NCBI GenBank assembly: GCA_032622095.1
Contig: CP136062.1
Location: 198,901,887 to 198,965,886 of the forward strand
Source of the DNA: Siphonodentalium dalli
Taxonomy: Eukaryota > Mollusca > Scaphopoda > Gadilida > Siphonodentaliidae
DNA: 64,000 nucleotides
Reading direction: 5' to 3'
Within the stretch, counting starts at the first letter, position 1; every line of letters begins with the position of its first letter. The notes beneath the pieces are model-generated. The model did not search any database and was not told where the DNA came from. It saw only the letters and a program-made list of their open reading frames with translations. This document shows positions 23,503 to 34,851 of this stretch, in pieces. The translations under genes were made by a program, and so were the position numbers.

Positions 23503-23708
23503 ATATATAATAAAACACCTATTGACTGTCTTGGATGTAATAGTGACAGCTATTTCCCTTGATGGTGTCTTCTGAACAGCAAGCAGGACTATAGAGCTCA
23601 GCCTGCAACCTCGGTCAATAGTCCTGCTTGTTGTTCAAAAGACGCTACTTCGGGAAAATAGTTCTGACTATTCCACCTCAAGGCAGTCAATTGGTGTATA
23701 ATATATAA
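23503..23708. mobile_element. Palindromic MITE
   Basis: Imperfect arms of about 80 bp: ACCTATTGACTGTCTTGG on the left and its near-inverse CCTCAAGGCAGTCAATTGGTGT on the right, with AGCAAGCAGGACTAT near the centre. Flanks are AT-rich (ATATATAATA/TATATAATT). Superfamily unknown. Confidence 0.65.
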
Positions 23709-23963
23709 TTGCCTGAGAACATTTGGCATATATTTTAATGGCCTAATGGCGATCATGTCAAATGATTACCGGTATATACTATTTTTTAAACAGAGTTTAT
23801 TTATGCTTTTTAAAAATAGATAGCTCCGGGTCCAGCCAACAGGAAAACCTATATCAGACAGGACCCACAAGAAGAAAATAACGAACATAACAAAACTTAC
23901 AAGCAATTCAAGACTGCATCATTTGGGACGACAAGTCTCGATGGCAACCTTCACCATATAGCT

Positions 23964-24341
23964 TTAACCCTTTACCCAACAAAACGGCCAAAACCGGCCA
24001 AATAAAGCTTCAACAGCCTAAAATATCTTTGGTCTGTCTCAATAGAACCATACAAATATGGATATCATTGGAACCGGCTCCTTGACCACATTGTGATAGT
24101 TACAGTTATGCCCTGTGCCAATGCATTCTCTTATATATGCGAGTCGACCATAGGTCCCCTCGCATATATAAGAGAATACATTGGCCTAAAAAAAAAAAAT
24201 ATCTTACATTCTTTAACAATTTTATAATTTTTAATGTGTTAAGCCAATGCATTCTCTTATATATGCGAGGCGACCTATGGTCGACTCGCATATATAAGAG
24301 AATGCATTGGCACAGGGCCGTTCTGTTGGGTAAAGGGTTAA
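23964..24341. mobile_element. TTAA-flanked element with two internal hairpins, family T2
   Basis: Borders are TTAACCCTTTACCCAACA and TGTTGGGTAAAGGGTTAA. CCCTTT next to TTAA is typical of piggyBac-like ends. Inside are two hairpins (about 24116-24183 and 24243-24311), each built on CCAATGCATTCTCTTATATATGCGAG and its inverse, separated by an AT-rich spacer. A second copy lies inverted at 29042-29440. Confidence 0.85.
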
Positions 24342-25147
24342 GTCTCATGATTTCCATACTACAGAATTAGTAGTACTGAGTATGGATGTAAAATGTCATG
24401 CTATGCTGTGTGCTTTTCGTTTGTACTGAGTATGGACCTACTTCAGCACACTAGCAGCCTGCCATTATTTATTCCTGGAACTCTTGAGATTGGTGTATCT
24501 GAACAACTGTATCTATAATTTTCAAACATTGTATGATGTTCAACAATTGTGAGTGATTATAGGCTTTCAACTGAGTCCGTTTTATGGTATTTGTGATAAT
24601 CCCCGTTATATTTTTTCCACGGGAAAATGGCCATAATGTCAACGGACCAGCACACGACGTCATAAAGTCATTAGTAGTGAGGTTAAAGTCATTACAAAGT
24701 GAGTGAATAGTGCCAATATATTTTTTAAGCCATTGTCCGTCATTGCTTTTTGTGATTCATGTTTCTGTTTTATATTGGTTCCGTCAATTCCATGGTAGCT
24801 CTGAAGTTAATTCATTTTTAAAACTGTAATGATCTCAAATCACAGTTACTTGACCAGATGAACTATTTTAACAGGGTTAATTTCAATATGGAAACTGAAT
24901 GGCCAATAAGCCTGACCTACACTGTATTATCATGTTAAAAATATTGGTACATGTATTATCATTTTGCTCAAATTTGGGAATTGTTGCTAATGAGGAGGAA
25001 TATCGCTCACACATACAGTAGGAAGTTTTATTTAGTTGGGTTTGAGTTAGGATTAAAACTAATACTAGCGCATTTTCTTTACTCAAAAATAATGCGATGA
25101 AATATAATTTGCCCATAATTCAGAGTTTTTGGTGGTCAATATCAGAT
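24342..25147. other. Stretch with no supported gene
   Basis: No delimited repeat or coding signal. Confidence 0.45.
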
Positions 25148-25801
25148 TTAAAGGGGGACTGTACACTTAATCTGGCCATTTATTATATGACTATCGTTTT
25201 CCTTTCCCCAATACCGCTATTGTATAGCGATCATTTCCTGGCCATCGGATCAGCTGCAGTTTGATCCGATGTCATACCACCCTTCCTCATCTCGCATACT
25301 GCGCATGACCGGAAAAAGCAGGACAGTTCTTTCTTTATTTTTGATACTAGCGAGCGTGTGAATTGGTTTCATTTCATAATTAATGAGAGAAATTGTGCTT
25401 TTTAAATAAAAAGCATGTGCTTTTTAAATAAAAAGCTTGTCATATAATAAACCTGTTATCGCTGCAGTGAATTGATCTGGGCTTCGCATCACGTCTCGTT
25501 GAAGAGGTCAGATCGCTGGATCAAACTCGACGCCTGCGGCGGCTCGTTTGATCCAGCGATCTGACCTCTTCAACTCGACGTGATACTTTGCCCCAGATCA
25601 ATTCACTGCAGCGATAACATGTATTTATTGGACCATCTCCTTTTATACTCAACAGAATATATGCAACAAATAAATGAGTTTGAGCCATGCATTAGTCCAA
25701 AATACACTCATGTGCTTCATGAACAAAACAAACAACATGGTAATTATAATGAAAATGAGTTTATGACTAAATGGCCAGATTTATTGTACAGACGCCTTTA
25801 A
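25148..25801. mobile_element. TTAA-flanked element, family T3, with a nested palindrome
   Basis: Left end TTAAAGGGGGACTGTACA...AATCTGGCCAT and right end ATGGCCAGATTTATTGTACA...CCTTTAA are inverted over about 35 bp, with TTAA at both borders. A separate hairpin element lies inside at 25454-25619. Confidence 0.75.
25454..25619. mobile_element. Palindromic MITE nested in T3
   Basis: Starts TGTTATCGCTGCAGTGAATTGATCT and ends in its inverse. The inner arm TTGAAGAGGTCAGATCGCTGGATCAAAC is also repeated inverted around a GACGCCTGCGGCGG centre. GC-richer than the host element. Arms are nearly identical, so it is probably young. Confidence 0.8.
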
Positions 25802-27484
25802 AAAGTGGAAGTTTTACCATGTTTTTACTTTTTGTTTGACCCTCAAATTTTTTCGTCTATGATAAAGAATGTTTATGCTTTCATTTCGCGAAAGCAGTAG
25901 ATAATAACATAAGGAGTGTTCTCAATTTTAAGATTCTATACTTTAATTTTAGATGTTTTTGCAAGTCTTCGCAATGAGTGTTATGAGTCATGTTGTGCAT
26001 TTACAAATAAATTTTTGCTTCCTAAAATATAATAGATTTGAGAAGAGTTATTTGAAAAAAGTCTAGTTCAGTAAGGGCATGCGAATATAATAGCCTGGTT
26101 TATGAACATATGGGTAACAAAAAAAGGGCAGGAGGAAAACATACAATAAATTATGAATTCCACCCCAACAATCAAAAGTGGAACTGAACATGAATTATTG
26201 TGAAGAAATTTTTAAAACAATCTTTCATTGACATAAAAAAGATATTTTTTCGGAGATAATACTTTCTATAAAACAGTTTAAATGTTGGAGACAAATGAAA
26301 TCACAATTTTCTTCACCACCTGCTTCATGTTTCAAGCTAGATGAACATAATCGATTCAAAAATAGTTTGAAAAAAAAATGTTGTGGTTTGGGTTTATAAA
26401 CCAGACTTTTAATAACCAGACTACATCTCGTTACTTTCATCTACACCTGACAACCAGTCTATTAATTCTAAATTGACATTGCCAAAATATATTAATATTT
26501 GTTGAATTACTTTTCTGCATGAATGTATAAATTGAATTTTTTTTAATTTATAGGGTTGTGACAATCAAACTCTTCATTTCCCAGGATAATATCACTTCAT
26601 TTAATAGTCTATAGGAGCCGAAATTTACTTCAGACAAATTTTCCTTTGTCTTCACCTGCCAGGGACTGTGGTCTGGATAGATGCTGGTACAGTTGAAGTT
26701 CCATCCCAGGCCTCTACTATCGCATGCTTCACAGGAATAGATGCAGTTCTTTGACAAGTGTAGCACTGGCATTTCCACTGAATACTGTATATTTTTAAAG
26801 ATATTGTATCTCTTTCTAGCTAAATTGTTATAGATTCTGGTGTATAAAATAATAGATATGAATTCAAGACACTTGTCCGGAAAAGATTTTATCAATCAAT
26901 ACTGATATTATTTGGAAGTTTTCTCATATAATAGCTACCTTCTATTGGACGGTAAGCAAGGATATTGTTAACAAAGGTGACCCATGGCAATTGTCATTTC
27001 GATTCAAAGGGAACAGATGCACTCTCTTTAGTGCACATGATTGTTGTTGACAACAAAATTGTCTCCTCCTGTAACAATTGAGGTAGATGGAGATTTGACA
27101 TCTACATATAATAATATCTCCATGTACACATCCAATGCTGCCAAAGATAATTCAAAATTAGCAGCCATAGTCCAAAAGTTATATTCAATCTTTTAACATT
27201 GCTACAAAAATCCAGAGTGTTTGATGTATTCCAATTGATGTATTCCTAATTGATGTGTTCCTAATTGATGTACATGTATTCCTTTGAATTCCACAATCGA
27301 CAGGAAACTCGTCTGAAAAGTTTTTAAAAACCATTTGATTTTCCATGCTATTTGTTTTTATCCAACAGTAACTCTTTCTAGATAAATATTTTATGGTGAT
27401 CTGGAGTATGAATCCACTCATGAATTCCAAATTAAGAAATAAATACATGACGAGACAGTGTGTATAGTATGATTTGACCACAAA
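25802..27484. other. Stretch with no supported gene
   Basis: AT-rich. Several short ORFs on the - strand have no domain, start context or splice support. Confidence 0.45.
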
Positions 27485-27725
27485 GAAACTGATTTGCTAC
27501 CAGAGATGCGGCTAGAGGCCTAATGTATTCATTTGAGGGGGGATGTCCACGTTGGAATGTCCAATTGCACCCTATTAAAGCAGACCAAATTTTCAAAACC
27601 CGGGAAATTCTATTTGCAGCCACACCAATATTCGAAACATCCAGCCTAACACTCCCATAATGGTTGTTAATTTGCAACTAATGGTCCTTTCAGTCCAATA
27701 AATTGATCGAAAGTAGAAATAGAAA
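27485..27725. repeat. Repeat family G copy
   Basis: Shares ATGCGGCTAGAGGCC, GGGGATGTCCACGTTGGAATG, GCAGACCAAA and CCAATAAATTGATCGAAAGTAG with 28000-28145 and, more weakly, 20563 and 38240. Confidence 0.5.
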
Positions 27726-27779
27726 TTTTTTAACATGTTGGAATATCCCTTTCATGACGGGAGCAGCATTAGATATCAT

Positions 27780-27975
27780 GTGCCAGTGCATTCTCTTATA
27801 TATTATTGTCTCCCATGGGAAGCCTCGCATATATAAGAGATGCACTGGCTTACAAGGTCAAGGAAAATATTGTTAGGCCAATGTGTTTTCTTATATATGT
27901 GAGGCTCTCTATGGGGGAGCATTGGCACAGGGTTTTTGCAAAATGTCAGGAAGCTCCAGACGTGGAAGAGTTAAA
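27780..27975. repeat. Double-hairpin repeat (T2-related), copy
   Basis: GTGCCAGTGCATTCTCTTATATA hairpin, then GGTCAAGGAAAATATTGTTAGGCCAATG and a second degraded hairpin, then CACAGGGTTTTTGCAAAAT. Same internal design as T2, but a different outer sequence. Confidence 0.65.
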
Positions 27976-28290
27976 GCAGACCAAACTTTCAAGTCCGGGA
28001 AATTCTATTTACAGCCCCGACCCTTGGGTAAGAATTTTCAAAATGGTATCTAAAGCTCTCACAATGCTGGAAATTTCCAGCCTAACACTCCCTAAATATT
28101 TGAAACTAATGGTAATTTTAGTCCAATAAATTGATCGAAAGTAGAAACTTGTTCACTTATTGATATATCAAAGTATAAGAACAAATTTAACCTACTTTTG
28201 GTCTGCAATTTCCAATTAATGTTCTGTCAGCTATGAAATTTCCTATGTTGGTGGATACATCCCAAACCCCCCTGTTGCCACGTCCCTGCT
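27976..28290. repeat. Repeat family G copy
   Basis: Repeats the GCAGACCAAACTTTCAAG, CCAGCCTAACACTCCC and AATTGATCGAAAGTAGAAA blocks of 27585-27720. Confidence 0.5.
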
Positions 28291-28454
28291 TCCTGCGTTT
28301 TCTGTGGTCAAATTTTACTATACATTTATGCCCTGTATATTTATTTTGTAATTTGACTAGGATTTAGCTGATTTATTGTAACTGATGTACAGAAAACAGC
28401 TATACAATACTTCAGCTTTTATCTCTGCGTGGTATAATTGTCAGACCAAATATA

Positions 28455-28639
28455 CAGTAATGCCCTAAATAATCGACTCCTTAACCACAGTAGAATCATG
28501 GGTAATTTTTCAGGATTTAGTTGCAAATATGGCTTGTTGCCATTCATCGGAAAGCTCTCAGCCATATTTCGGACTAAATCCTGAAAAGTTACCCATAATT
28601 CTGCTGTGGTTAAGGAGTTGATTATTTAGGGCATTACTG
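28455..28639. mobile_element. TA-flanked palindromic MITE
   Basis: CAGTAATGCCCTAAATAAT at the left and its inverse at the right, flanked by TA on both sides (outer TATA). Arms extend to the centre (CAGGATTTAGT...ACTAAATCCTG). A TA target suggests a Tc1/mariner-like helper. A half copy lies at 6517. Confidence 0.8.
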
Positions 28640-28769
28640 TATAATTGTCGGACCAAATATAAATCTGGGTCTTGATACAGGCTAAAGATATGCCCATCGC
28701 ATCCTCTTATTACTGTTACGTAATGGCTAGTCTTATCATAAACCCTTTCGGGAGCTGCGCTGGTACACC

Positions 28770-28990
28770 ATTAAACACCCTGTGCCAGTGCATTCTCTTA
28801 TATATACAATTCGCCTATAGGGAGCCTCGCATATATAAGAGAATGTACTGGCTTACAAGATCAAGGTAAATATTGTTAGGCCAATGCATTCTCTTATATA
28901 TGCGAGGCATCCTATGGTTGACTCACATATATCAGAGAATGCATTGGTACAGGGTTTTTGCAAAATTTCAGGAAGCTCCAGTCATGAAAG
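28770..28990. repeat. Double-hairpin repeat (T2-related), copy
   Basis: CCCTGTGCCAGTGCATTCTCTTATATA hairpin, GATCAAGGTAAATATTGTTAGGCC linker, second hairpin, then GGTACAGGGTTTTTGCAAAATTTCAGGAAGCTCC, matching the 27780 copy throughout. Confidence 0.7.
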
Positions 28991-29041
28991 AGTTGATACC
29001 TGGTCAATGTAGTCTCGCAATTCATGATTTTTATTGTTGTT

Positions 29042-29440
29042 TTAACCCTTTACCCAACAGAAGGGCCCTGTGCCAATGCATTCTCTTATATATGCGAGTC
29101 GACCATAGGTCGCCTCGCATATATAAGAGAATGCATTGGCTTAACACATTAAAAATTATAAAATTGTTAAAGAATGTAAGAAAAAATGGTAAAAAGTGTT
29201 AAAAAAAGTTTTTTTTTAGGCCAATGCATTCTCTTATATATGCGAGGCGACCTATGGTTGACTCGCATATATAAGAGAATGCATTGGCACAGGGCATAAC
29301 TGTAACTATCACAATGTGGTCAAGGAGCCGGTTCCAATGATATCCATATTTGTATGGTTCTATTGAGACAGACCGAAGATATTTTAGGCTGTTGAAGCTT
29401 TATTTGGCCGGTTTTGGCCGGTTTGTTGGGTAAAGGGTTA
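29042..29440. mobile_element. TTAA element T2, second copy (inverted)
   Basis: Opens TTAACCCTTTACCCAACAGAAGG and closes GTTTGTTGGGTAAAGGGTTA(G). Its right part (ATAACTGTAACTATCACAATG...AAGCTTTATTTGGCCGG) is the reverse complement of the left part of 23964-24341. Two hairpins are intact. About 20 bp longer than the first copy, in the spacer. Confidence 0.85.
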
Positions 29441-29652
29441 GTGTATCTCATGGTGCTAGTTTATACATGTAGCTTTATCTTCTATGTCATATCCATTACA
29501 TGTATCACACAATAAAATAGTTCTACCTTCTCATGTCTTCGGCAGCTTCATGATACGGCAGTCGGTTAAAATGACAGTAAACTAGGATACTTTATTCCGG
29601 AAGTGTCTTCCAATTCCCAAAAGTATAAAGAGGTTCCTTTATTCCGAAGGTA

Positions 29653-29908
29653 TTAAAGGCACGGGCGGCGTTCATTGCAGAAATATTCATATTTGTTCAA
29701 ATCACCATCAACAGAATGAATATTAAAATATATATAGTTTTGTTCATATGCCAAACATAATCAGCGCGTAATTAGTATATTATCGTCAAGACGTACGATG
29801 GTGTATGAAAACAAGAGCCTGCTCGTGTTACAGAAGTTTTGCTTCTGTTTACATAACAGGTGAATATTTTAACAGCATGCCCACCGCCAACGCCGCCCGT
29901 ATCTTTAA
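29653..29908. mobile_element. TTAA-flanked MITE, family T4
   Basis: TTAAAGGCACGGGCGGCGTT at the left and AACGCCGCCCGTATCTTTAA at the right, with TTAA at both borders. Interior non-coding. A solo end sits at 18129. Confidence 0.7.
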
Positions 29909-30815
29909 GAGATTTCTGTATTCCAAAGATTCTTTATTCCGAAAGTACTTATTCACATATGTTATGGCCTTTGAGCTTCAGTGTCATTGCCACATTCCTC
30001 TGATTGTCAAATTAAAATTGAGAGCTGATAACTTAATATCATCTACAGTTTCTGTCCCTGGATAACCATGTGGATAGGAACTATTCAATGGGACATTGCT
30101 GACCTTGTATGACCATGAGGGTAGGAACTATTTATGGGACCCATGGCCTTCAAAGTTGGTTCATGCAAAATAACATAAAAGTCTGTAAAACAACTATCAT
30201 CAACAAGTACATGTAAAAATAGATGATTTTGTTCTTAATTTCATTACTAATAACTCTCCAATAATAATATTTCGCATATTAAAACCGTTGTTATGTAAAC
30301 ATTACTGTTACAGGGAAATTATCGATAAAAGTCCAATTAGTCCAATAACATATCAAAGTTTAATCAAAATTTTGATGGTAAACATTGGAAAATGTTAAAG
30401 CATTGAAAAATATTCTGAAAATGATTTTCAGATTAAAATATTTTAACTTACTACATGATTAGCAATGTTTGTTAAAAATCTCTGTACCTGTTTTGTTTAC
30501 ATAATGGTTTAAACAAGTGAATTTTTTTTATTGGAACACTATCAATAATAAATAGAACAATGTTGATCTATTTTTCCATGTTCTTCTCAGTGGTGCTGTT
30601 TTTGCCAACTTTTATATTTTTTCGCAAATTTACCCATGAGTGCCTTGGATCCCTTTAATGGTGTGAAACATGATTTTTATTGTTGACATTGTTTTCATAA
30701 TCACAGTTTTCACTGATGCTATATTTTACAATAAAATTGATATTTCACCTAATTACCAAGTCTGTACTCGTCATTGTGAAATTATGTTGGAAAAAAAACA
30801 TCAAATTGACCCATA
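29909..30815. other. Stretch with no supported gene
   Basis: AT-rich, with nothing delimited. Confidence 0.45.
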
Positions 30816-31100
30816 TGAGGGGGGGGGGGGGGGTGGGGTGTCCATCTTGGAAATTCCAATTGCACCTGCCCCCCTACCATATATGACATTTATTTGAACA
30901 TCCTTGAGTTGTAATTTTCCAACAGACTAAAATATAAAAAATTCAAAGTAGTTAGACATTTCTAATCAAACGCCCCTTATATGGTTACATTGTTGGGCAA
31001 CATTCAGCTCATGGCTATTTCAGTCCACTAATTTGACTGACAGCTCAAATATTCAAATTTTGGACTAAAAGCGACATATTTTACACCAGATATTGTTTGT
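30816..31100. repeat. Repeat family G copy with poly-G
   Basis: G run at about 30820-30836, then GGGGTGTCCATCTTGGAAATTCCAATTGCACC, related to the 27535 copy. Confidence 0.4.
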
Positions 31101-31148
31101 TCCATACAATGGAACACACAGTTTGTCTGATAATATTATTGTCTTCTT

Positions 31149-31815
31149 TAAGATACATTATCCGAATTAACGCTCCTAAGTTACTATTTATCACATAATT
31201 TGGGCATAAAAGCAGTTTCATAATTATCGGTAATAGACACGTTTAATATCAGCGCGTGCGATGACGTCACGGCGTTCTTCAAATAACTTGCGATCGCTGT
31301 AGTTTATGATTGTTGTTTTCGATGAATATTTCGCTTGCTTCGGGTTAATTTGATCACGTGATATAAGGTATCTCACACTCGTCCTATTTTATACGTAATT
31401 TATCAACCTCATCCTCTAAATTCTATTTGAGCCTCGGTATATCCTCGGCTCAAATCGAATTTAGTGAACTCGGTTGATAAATTCCGTATAAAATAGAAAC
31501 TCATGTGAGATCCTCTATTTATTTGGCTTCGGAGGTAAAAAATATTTGATTCGAGTCAAGGAACCCACCCTGGGCACCCATCAAAGCTCAGAGTGATCAA
31601 ATTTCGTGAATACTCAAGTGATAATACGGCTATATTTCGTTGAACAAAATGTTGATAAATAACACGTTTTTGGGAAATTTGATACCATAGTTGACACACC
31701 AGTGGTTAGCATTATTTTGTTGCAATTAATCAATTATGGTAACTAAATCGTATTTTGAAGAAATGTTGTTGTTGTATCTTGATGATATGTGGACCCTCTG
31801 ATCTGATAGAGTACC
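31149..31815. mobile_element. T1 MITE split by internal sequence
   Basis: 31149-31188 matches the inverse of the T1 right end (GATACATTATCCGAATTAACGC), and 31515-31815 matches the rest of T1 in reverse (TTCGAGTCAAGGAACCCA, TGTTGTTGTATCTTGAT, GAGTACCTTCAA). About 320 bp between them, including a hairpin at 31366-31514, is absent from other T1 copies. Confidence 0.65.
31366..31514. repeat. Hairpin repeat nested in the split T1 copy
   Basis: AGGTATCTCACACTCG...TATTTTATACGTAATTTATCAACC pairs with GGTTGATAAATTCCGTATAAAATA...CTCATGTGAGATCCT over about 65-bp arms around TCGGTATATCCTC. Confidence 0.7.
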
Positions 31816-32216
31816 TTCAATCATAGAGGAATAAACTAATCATTTATTGTACATAATCCAGTAAAATTCTAGTTGGAAAATTACGAAATCAGTGAAAAAT
31901 CCCTTCATCTTTTTCTAGTCTTTAAAATACTTGGATAAAATATGGAATATGGAGAGTCCACCAAGTCATAAAGATTCTCAGATTCACCCCAAGACTGCCT
32001 TTATGTACTACAGAATGCATCATAATTCACAACTAAGAGATAGAGTTATTCCCCTTCCATTGAGAATAATAAACTGACAGAACACGAACAAAAACATTTT
32101 CACAGTTTATTCGTCCGGATAAGTTTATAATACAATGTTTTGGAGCTTCCTCTTTCAAATGGTATATAAGATGAAATATGTTATATATAATGTGATCTGT
32201 TGATTAGAAAATTAAG

Positions 32217-32248
32217 TTGAGAAATGAAATAAGCCCTACTGATTAAAT

Positions 32249-32304
<56 letters not shown>
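32217..32304. repeat. Left flanking direct repeat of the PLE, with (AT)n
   Basis: TTGAGAAATGAAATAAGCCC...AAATATACAT followed by (AT)n; the same sequence recurs at 37088-37155 on the far side of the element. Confidence 0.8.
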
Positions 32305-32309
<5 letters not shown>

Positions 32310-32489
32310 GAAAGTGTGGAGGGCGCTGGCACAGGTCGGTTATCCGATTTCTTATGTAATTATTTCTATGGAACTAGCTAAATTTTGTTAGGTTGTGTCG
32401 GAAATTGACATAAAATATTGTGTTGAGCACAAACAAAGGATAATGATGTTGAAATTGCTAAAAAGCTAATTGAACTGCGTGTTAATCAA
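32299..32489 (-). repeat. PLE pseudo-LTR at the 3' end
   Basis: TTGGAAAGTGTGGAGGGCGC through GCGTGTTAATCAA, repeated at 36784-36977. The ORF2 stop codon (32486-32488) falls inside it. Confidence 0.85.
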
Positions 32490-34851
32490 GGTCTGAGTCT
32501 AGATCGAACGAGCATATCTCTCAAACTGGGATTTTTCTTGAAGGCAATAATAACCCGTTTGTCGAGAGGCTCGGTCAATTTAGAGTTTAATAATGCAAAG
32601 TTTTTTCTGAAAATGTTTGCGATTTCAACATTTCTACGATTGTAGATCAGAGGAAAGCACAAGAAATTTCGAGAAACACCTTTGTAGTCAATGTTAAGTC
32701 CGAACGGAAGATATGTTTTAAGTACGCCCATCCAATGATTTTCGCGTTCTAGGCGTATTGAATCGGTTTGGTCTTCGTCGGCTAGAATTGGTGTCTGTTC
32801 TATTGGCTGACAGCTGAAATGGGATTTAATGTCATGATTAGATGAGTTGAAATGATCGGAAATTTGCATGTCGAGTTTTTTGCGAACACTGGAAAGATGA
32901 TTAGACATTCTAACTTTGAGAGAGGTTTTTGTTTGTCCAACATATTGTATACGGCATCTTTGCATGTGATTAAGTAAATTACATTTTTAGAATCACAATT
33001 AAGTTCGCTATGCATTTGATACGATATGCGTGTTTGTTCGCTGGTGAAAGTGTTACTAGTATTGATATATCCTATTGTATTGATGTAACATCGTTTTTTG
33101 TGACAAAATGAGGCTGAACCATTACCCAACACCGGCCGGTTGTGCCGTATCCTTGTTGGCTCAGTCGATGTTGGGTCATGGCGTAACGATTCCAATTCTC
33201 TGAGAGTTTCGGACTTTACTTGGCGCAGTAATCTACTAGAGTAGCCGCGCGGTCGTAAAGCCTGGAACAGCACTGAACAAGCTTTATTTAGGTCGCTTCT
33301 GTTCGTGCAGTTCCGGTGGTATCGAATGATTTGAGATTTAATCAATCCATTGAAAAGTTTTGGCGGATGGAAAGATTTACGATGAAGAAGCTGGTGAGAG
33401 TCCGTTGGTTTCGTAAAATGTTTTGTATCTAAAATGTTGCATGATGTAAATTGTGGGCCCTTAAATATTGTTAAATCAAGGAAATCAATGCTGGTTTGCG
33501 ATATTGGTTCTTTGAGTTTGATTGATTCGTCATGACTGTTCAAGATGTTCAAGAACACCCTAAACTCATCCAGACCATGAGTCCAAATGATAAATATGTC
33601 GTCCAAGAATCTATAATAGGCTAATGGTTGTTTGTCAGATTTGGCTAGGGCGCCTTTCTCCCACTCTGCAACAAAAATTGAGGCAAAATTAGGACTAAAC
33701 TTCTTGCCCATACTGCAGCCGGAGACCTGTAAATAATATCGTCCATTAAATTCAAAGTCATTCCCTTTAAGAGAAAGTTCTAATAATTGACGTAGTTCAT
33801 CTCCAGGTCTATGAGGATCATGGTGGAAATCAAATGCATTCTTAATTGACTTTAATCCGGCATCGATTCCAATATTTGTATACATAGATTCCACGTCGAG
33901 ACTAATTAGGTAAGCAGAAGATGGAACTTCAATTTTCGACAATTTAATGAGGAAGTCCTCCGTGTCTTTTAGATAGCTCGGATGGCGGGTAGCAATTGGT
34001 TTCAAATAGAAATCAATAAACTCCGAAATGTGGTACGACTCCGAAGCCACGTCGCTGATGATGGGGCGTCCGGGTGGTGTGTATGGATTAGTCCAACAGC
34101 TCAAAGGTTTATGTATTTTAGGTAGCAAATAAAATGTCCTATTATTGGATTCAGGTTTTGCAATTAGATACTGAACATGTTTTTTCTTTAAAACGTCCTG
34201 GTACAGCAAGCTTTTGAGAATGAGATTGAATTTTAAAACATTGGATTTCCAAATTGGCTCATCCAATGGTTTGTAATATTTAGTGTTGCTTAATTGGCGC
34301 GTCGCTTCTAGAATGTAATTTTCTTTAGACATGATGACGAGCGAGCTGCCTTTGTCACAAGGTTTGATTACAATGTTTTTATTGCTGCGAAGGGTTTTTA
34401 GTGCAGTTCTTTCAACTTGAGTGAGGTTATCCTCGTTGTGAAATTTTGGTAAATTTGTAATGTCGGTTTTGACTAAGCCAGCGACCTCGGGAATTGAGTT
34501 GTCTATTTGGCGATCAGTGGGGGTCCACATCGAAGGTTCTTTAAATTGATATTTTAAACCTGTCGAATTGCGAAAGAAATCAGCCATAGCTGTTACTTCC
34601 CTAAATTGCATGCTTGCTGGACCGCCGTTCATTTCCATGGCATACATAGAGTCTGGTAAAACTAATGTTCCATCCTCCGTCTCAACCACATGTGGTGTTT
34701 CTTTGAGATCGGGTGGGGTAGGAACAAAGGTTAGACCATACCTAAGTATTGATTTCTCACCAGCGCTCAGGGAAAGGTCGGGTACAAGATTGACTATCTC
34801 GGTGCCGAGACCGACTCTTTCCGCATGGCTGATGTCCTTCTGATGAATTAG
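32486..34851 (-). pseudogene. PLE ORF2: reverse transcriptase plus GIY-YIG endonuclease, one frameshift
   Basis: Retroelement polymerase. The open frame starts inside the end of ORF1 (from CTA at 34849-34851), with no early ATG: NLVPDLSLSAGEKSIL and GLTFVPTP are the usual PLE N-terminal blocks. Then YLLPKIHKP, GRPIISD, motif A LISLDVESMYTNI (Asp near 33897), motif B GCSMGKKFSPNFAS, motif C YYRFLDDIF (Asp pair near 33603) and the RT thumb. The GIY-YIG part is VIYLITCK, then RCRIQYVGQTKTSLKVR and HFNSSNH (about 33000-32840), but it is in another frame. The simplest cause is loss of one A in the AAA run near 32963, where TGC-AAR-AGA-TGC is expected. RT is intact; the endonuclease is not made from this copy unless edited. 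A C-terminal GIY-YIG marks a canonical EN+ PLE. Confidence 0.85.

Noticed and set aside
32955-32975. A second programmed frameshift between RT and GIY-YIG
   Set aside because: No slippery heptamer in register. A one-base loss in an A run explains it.
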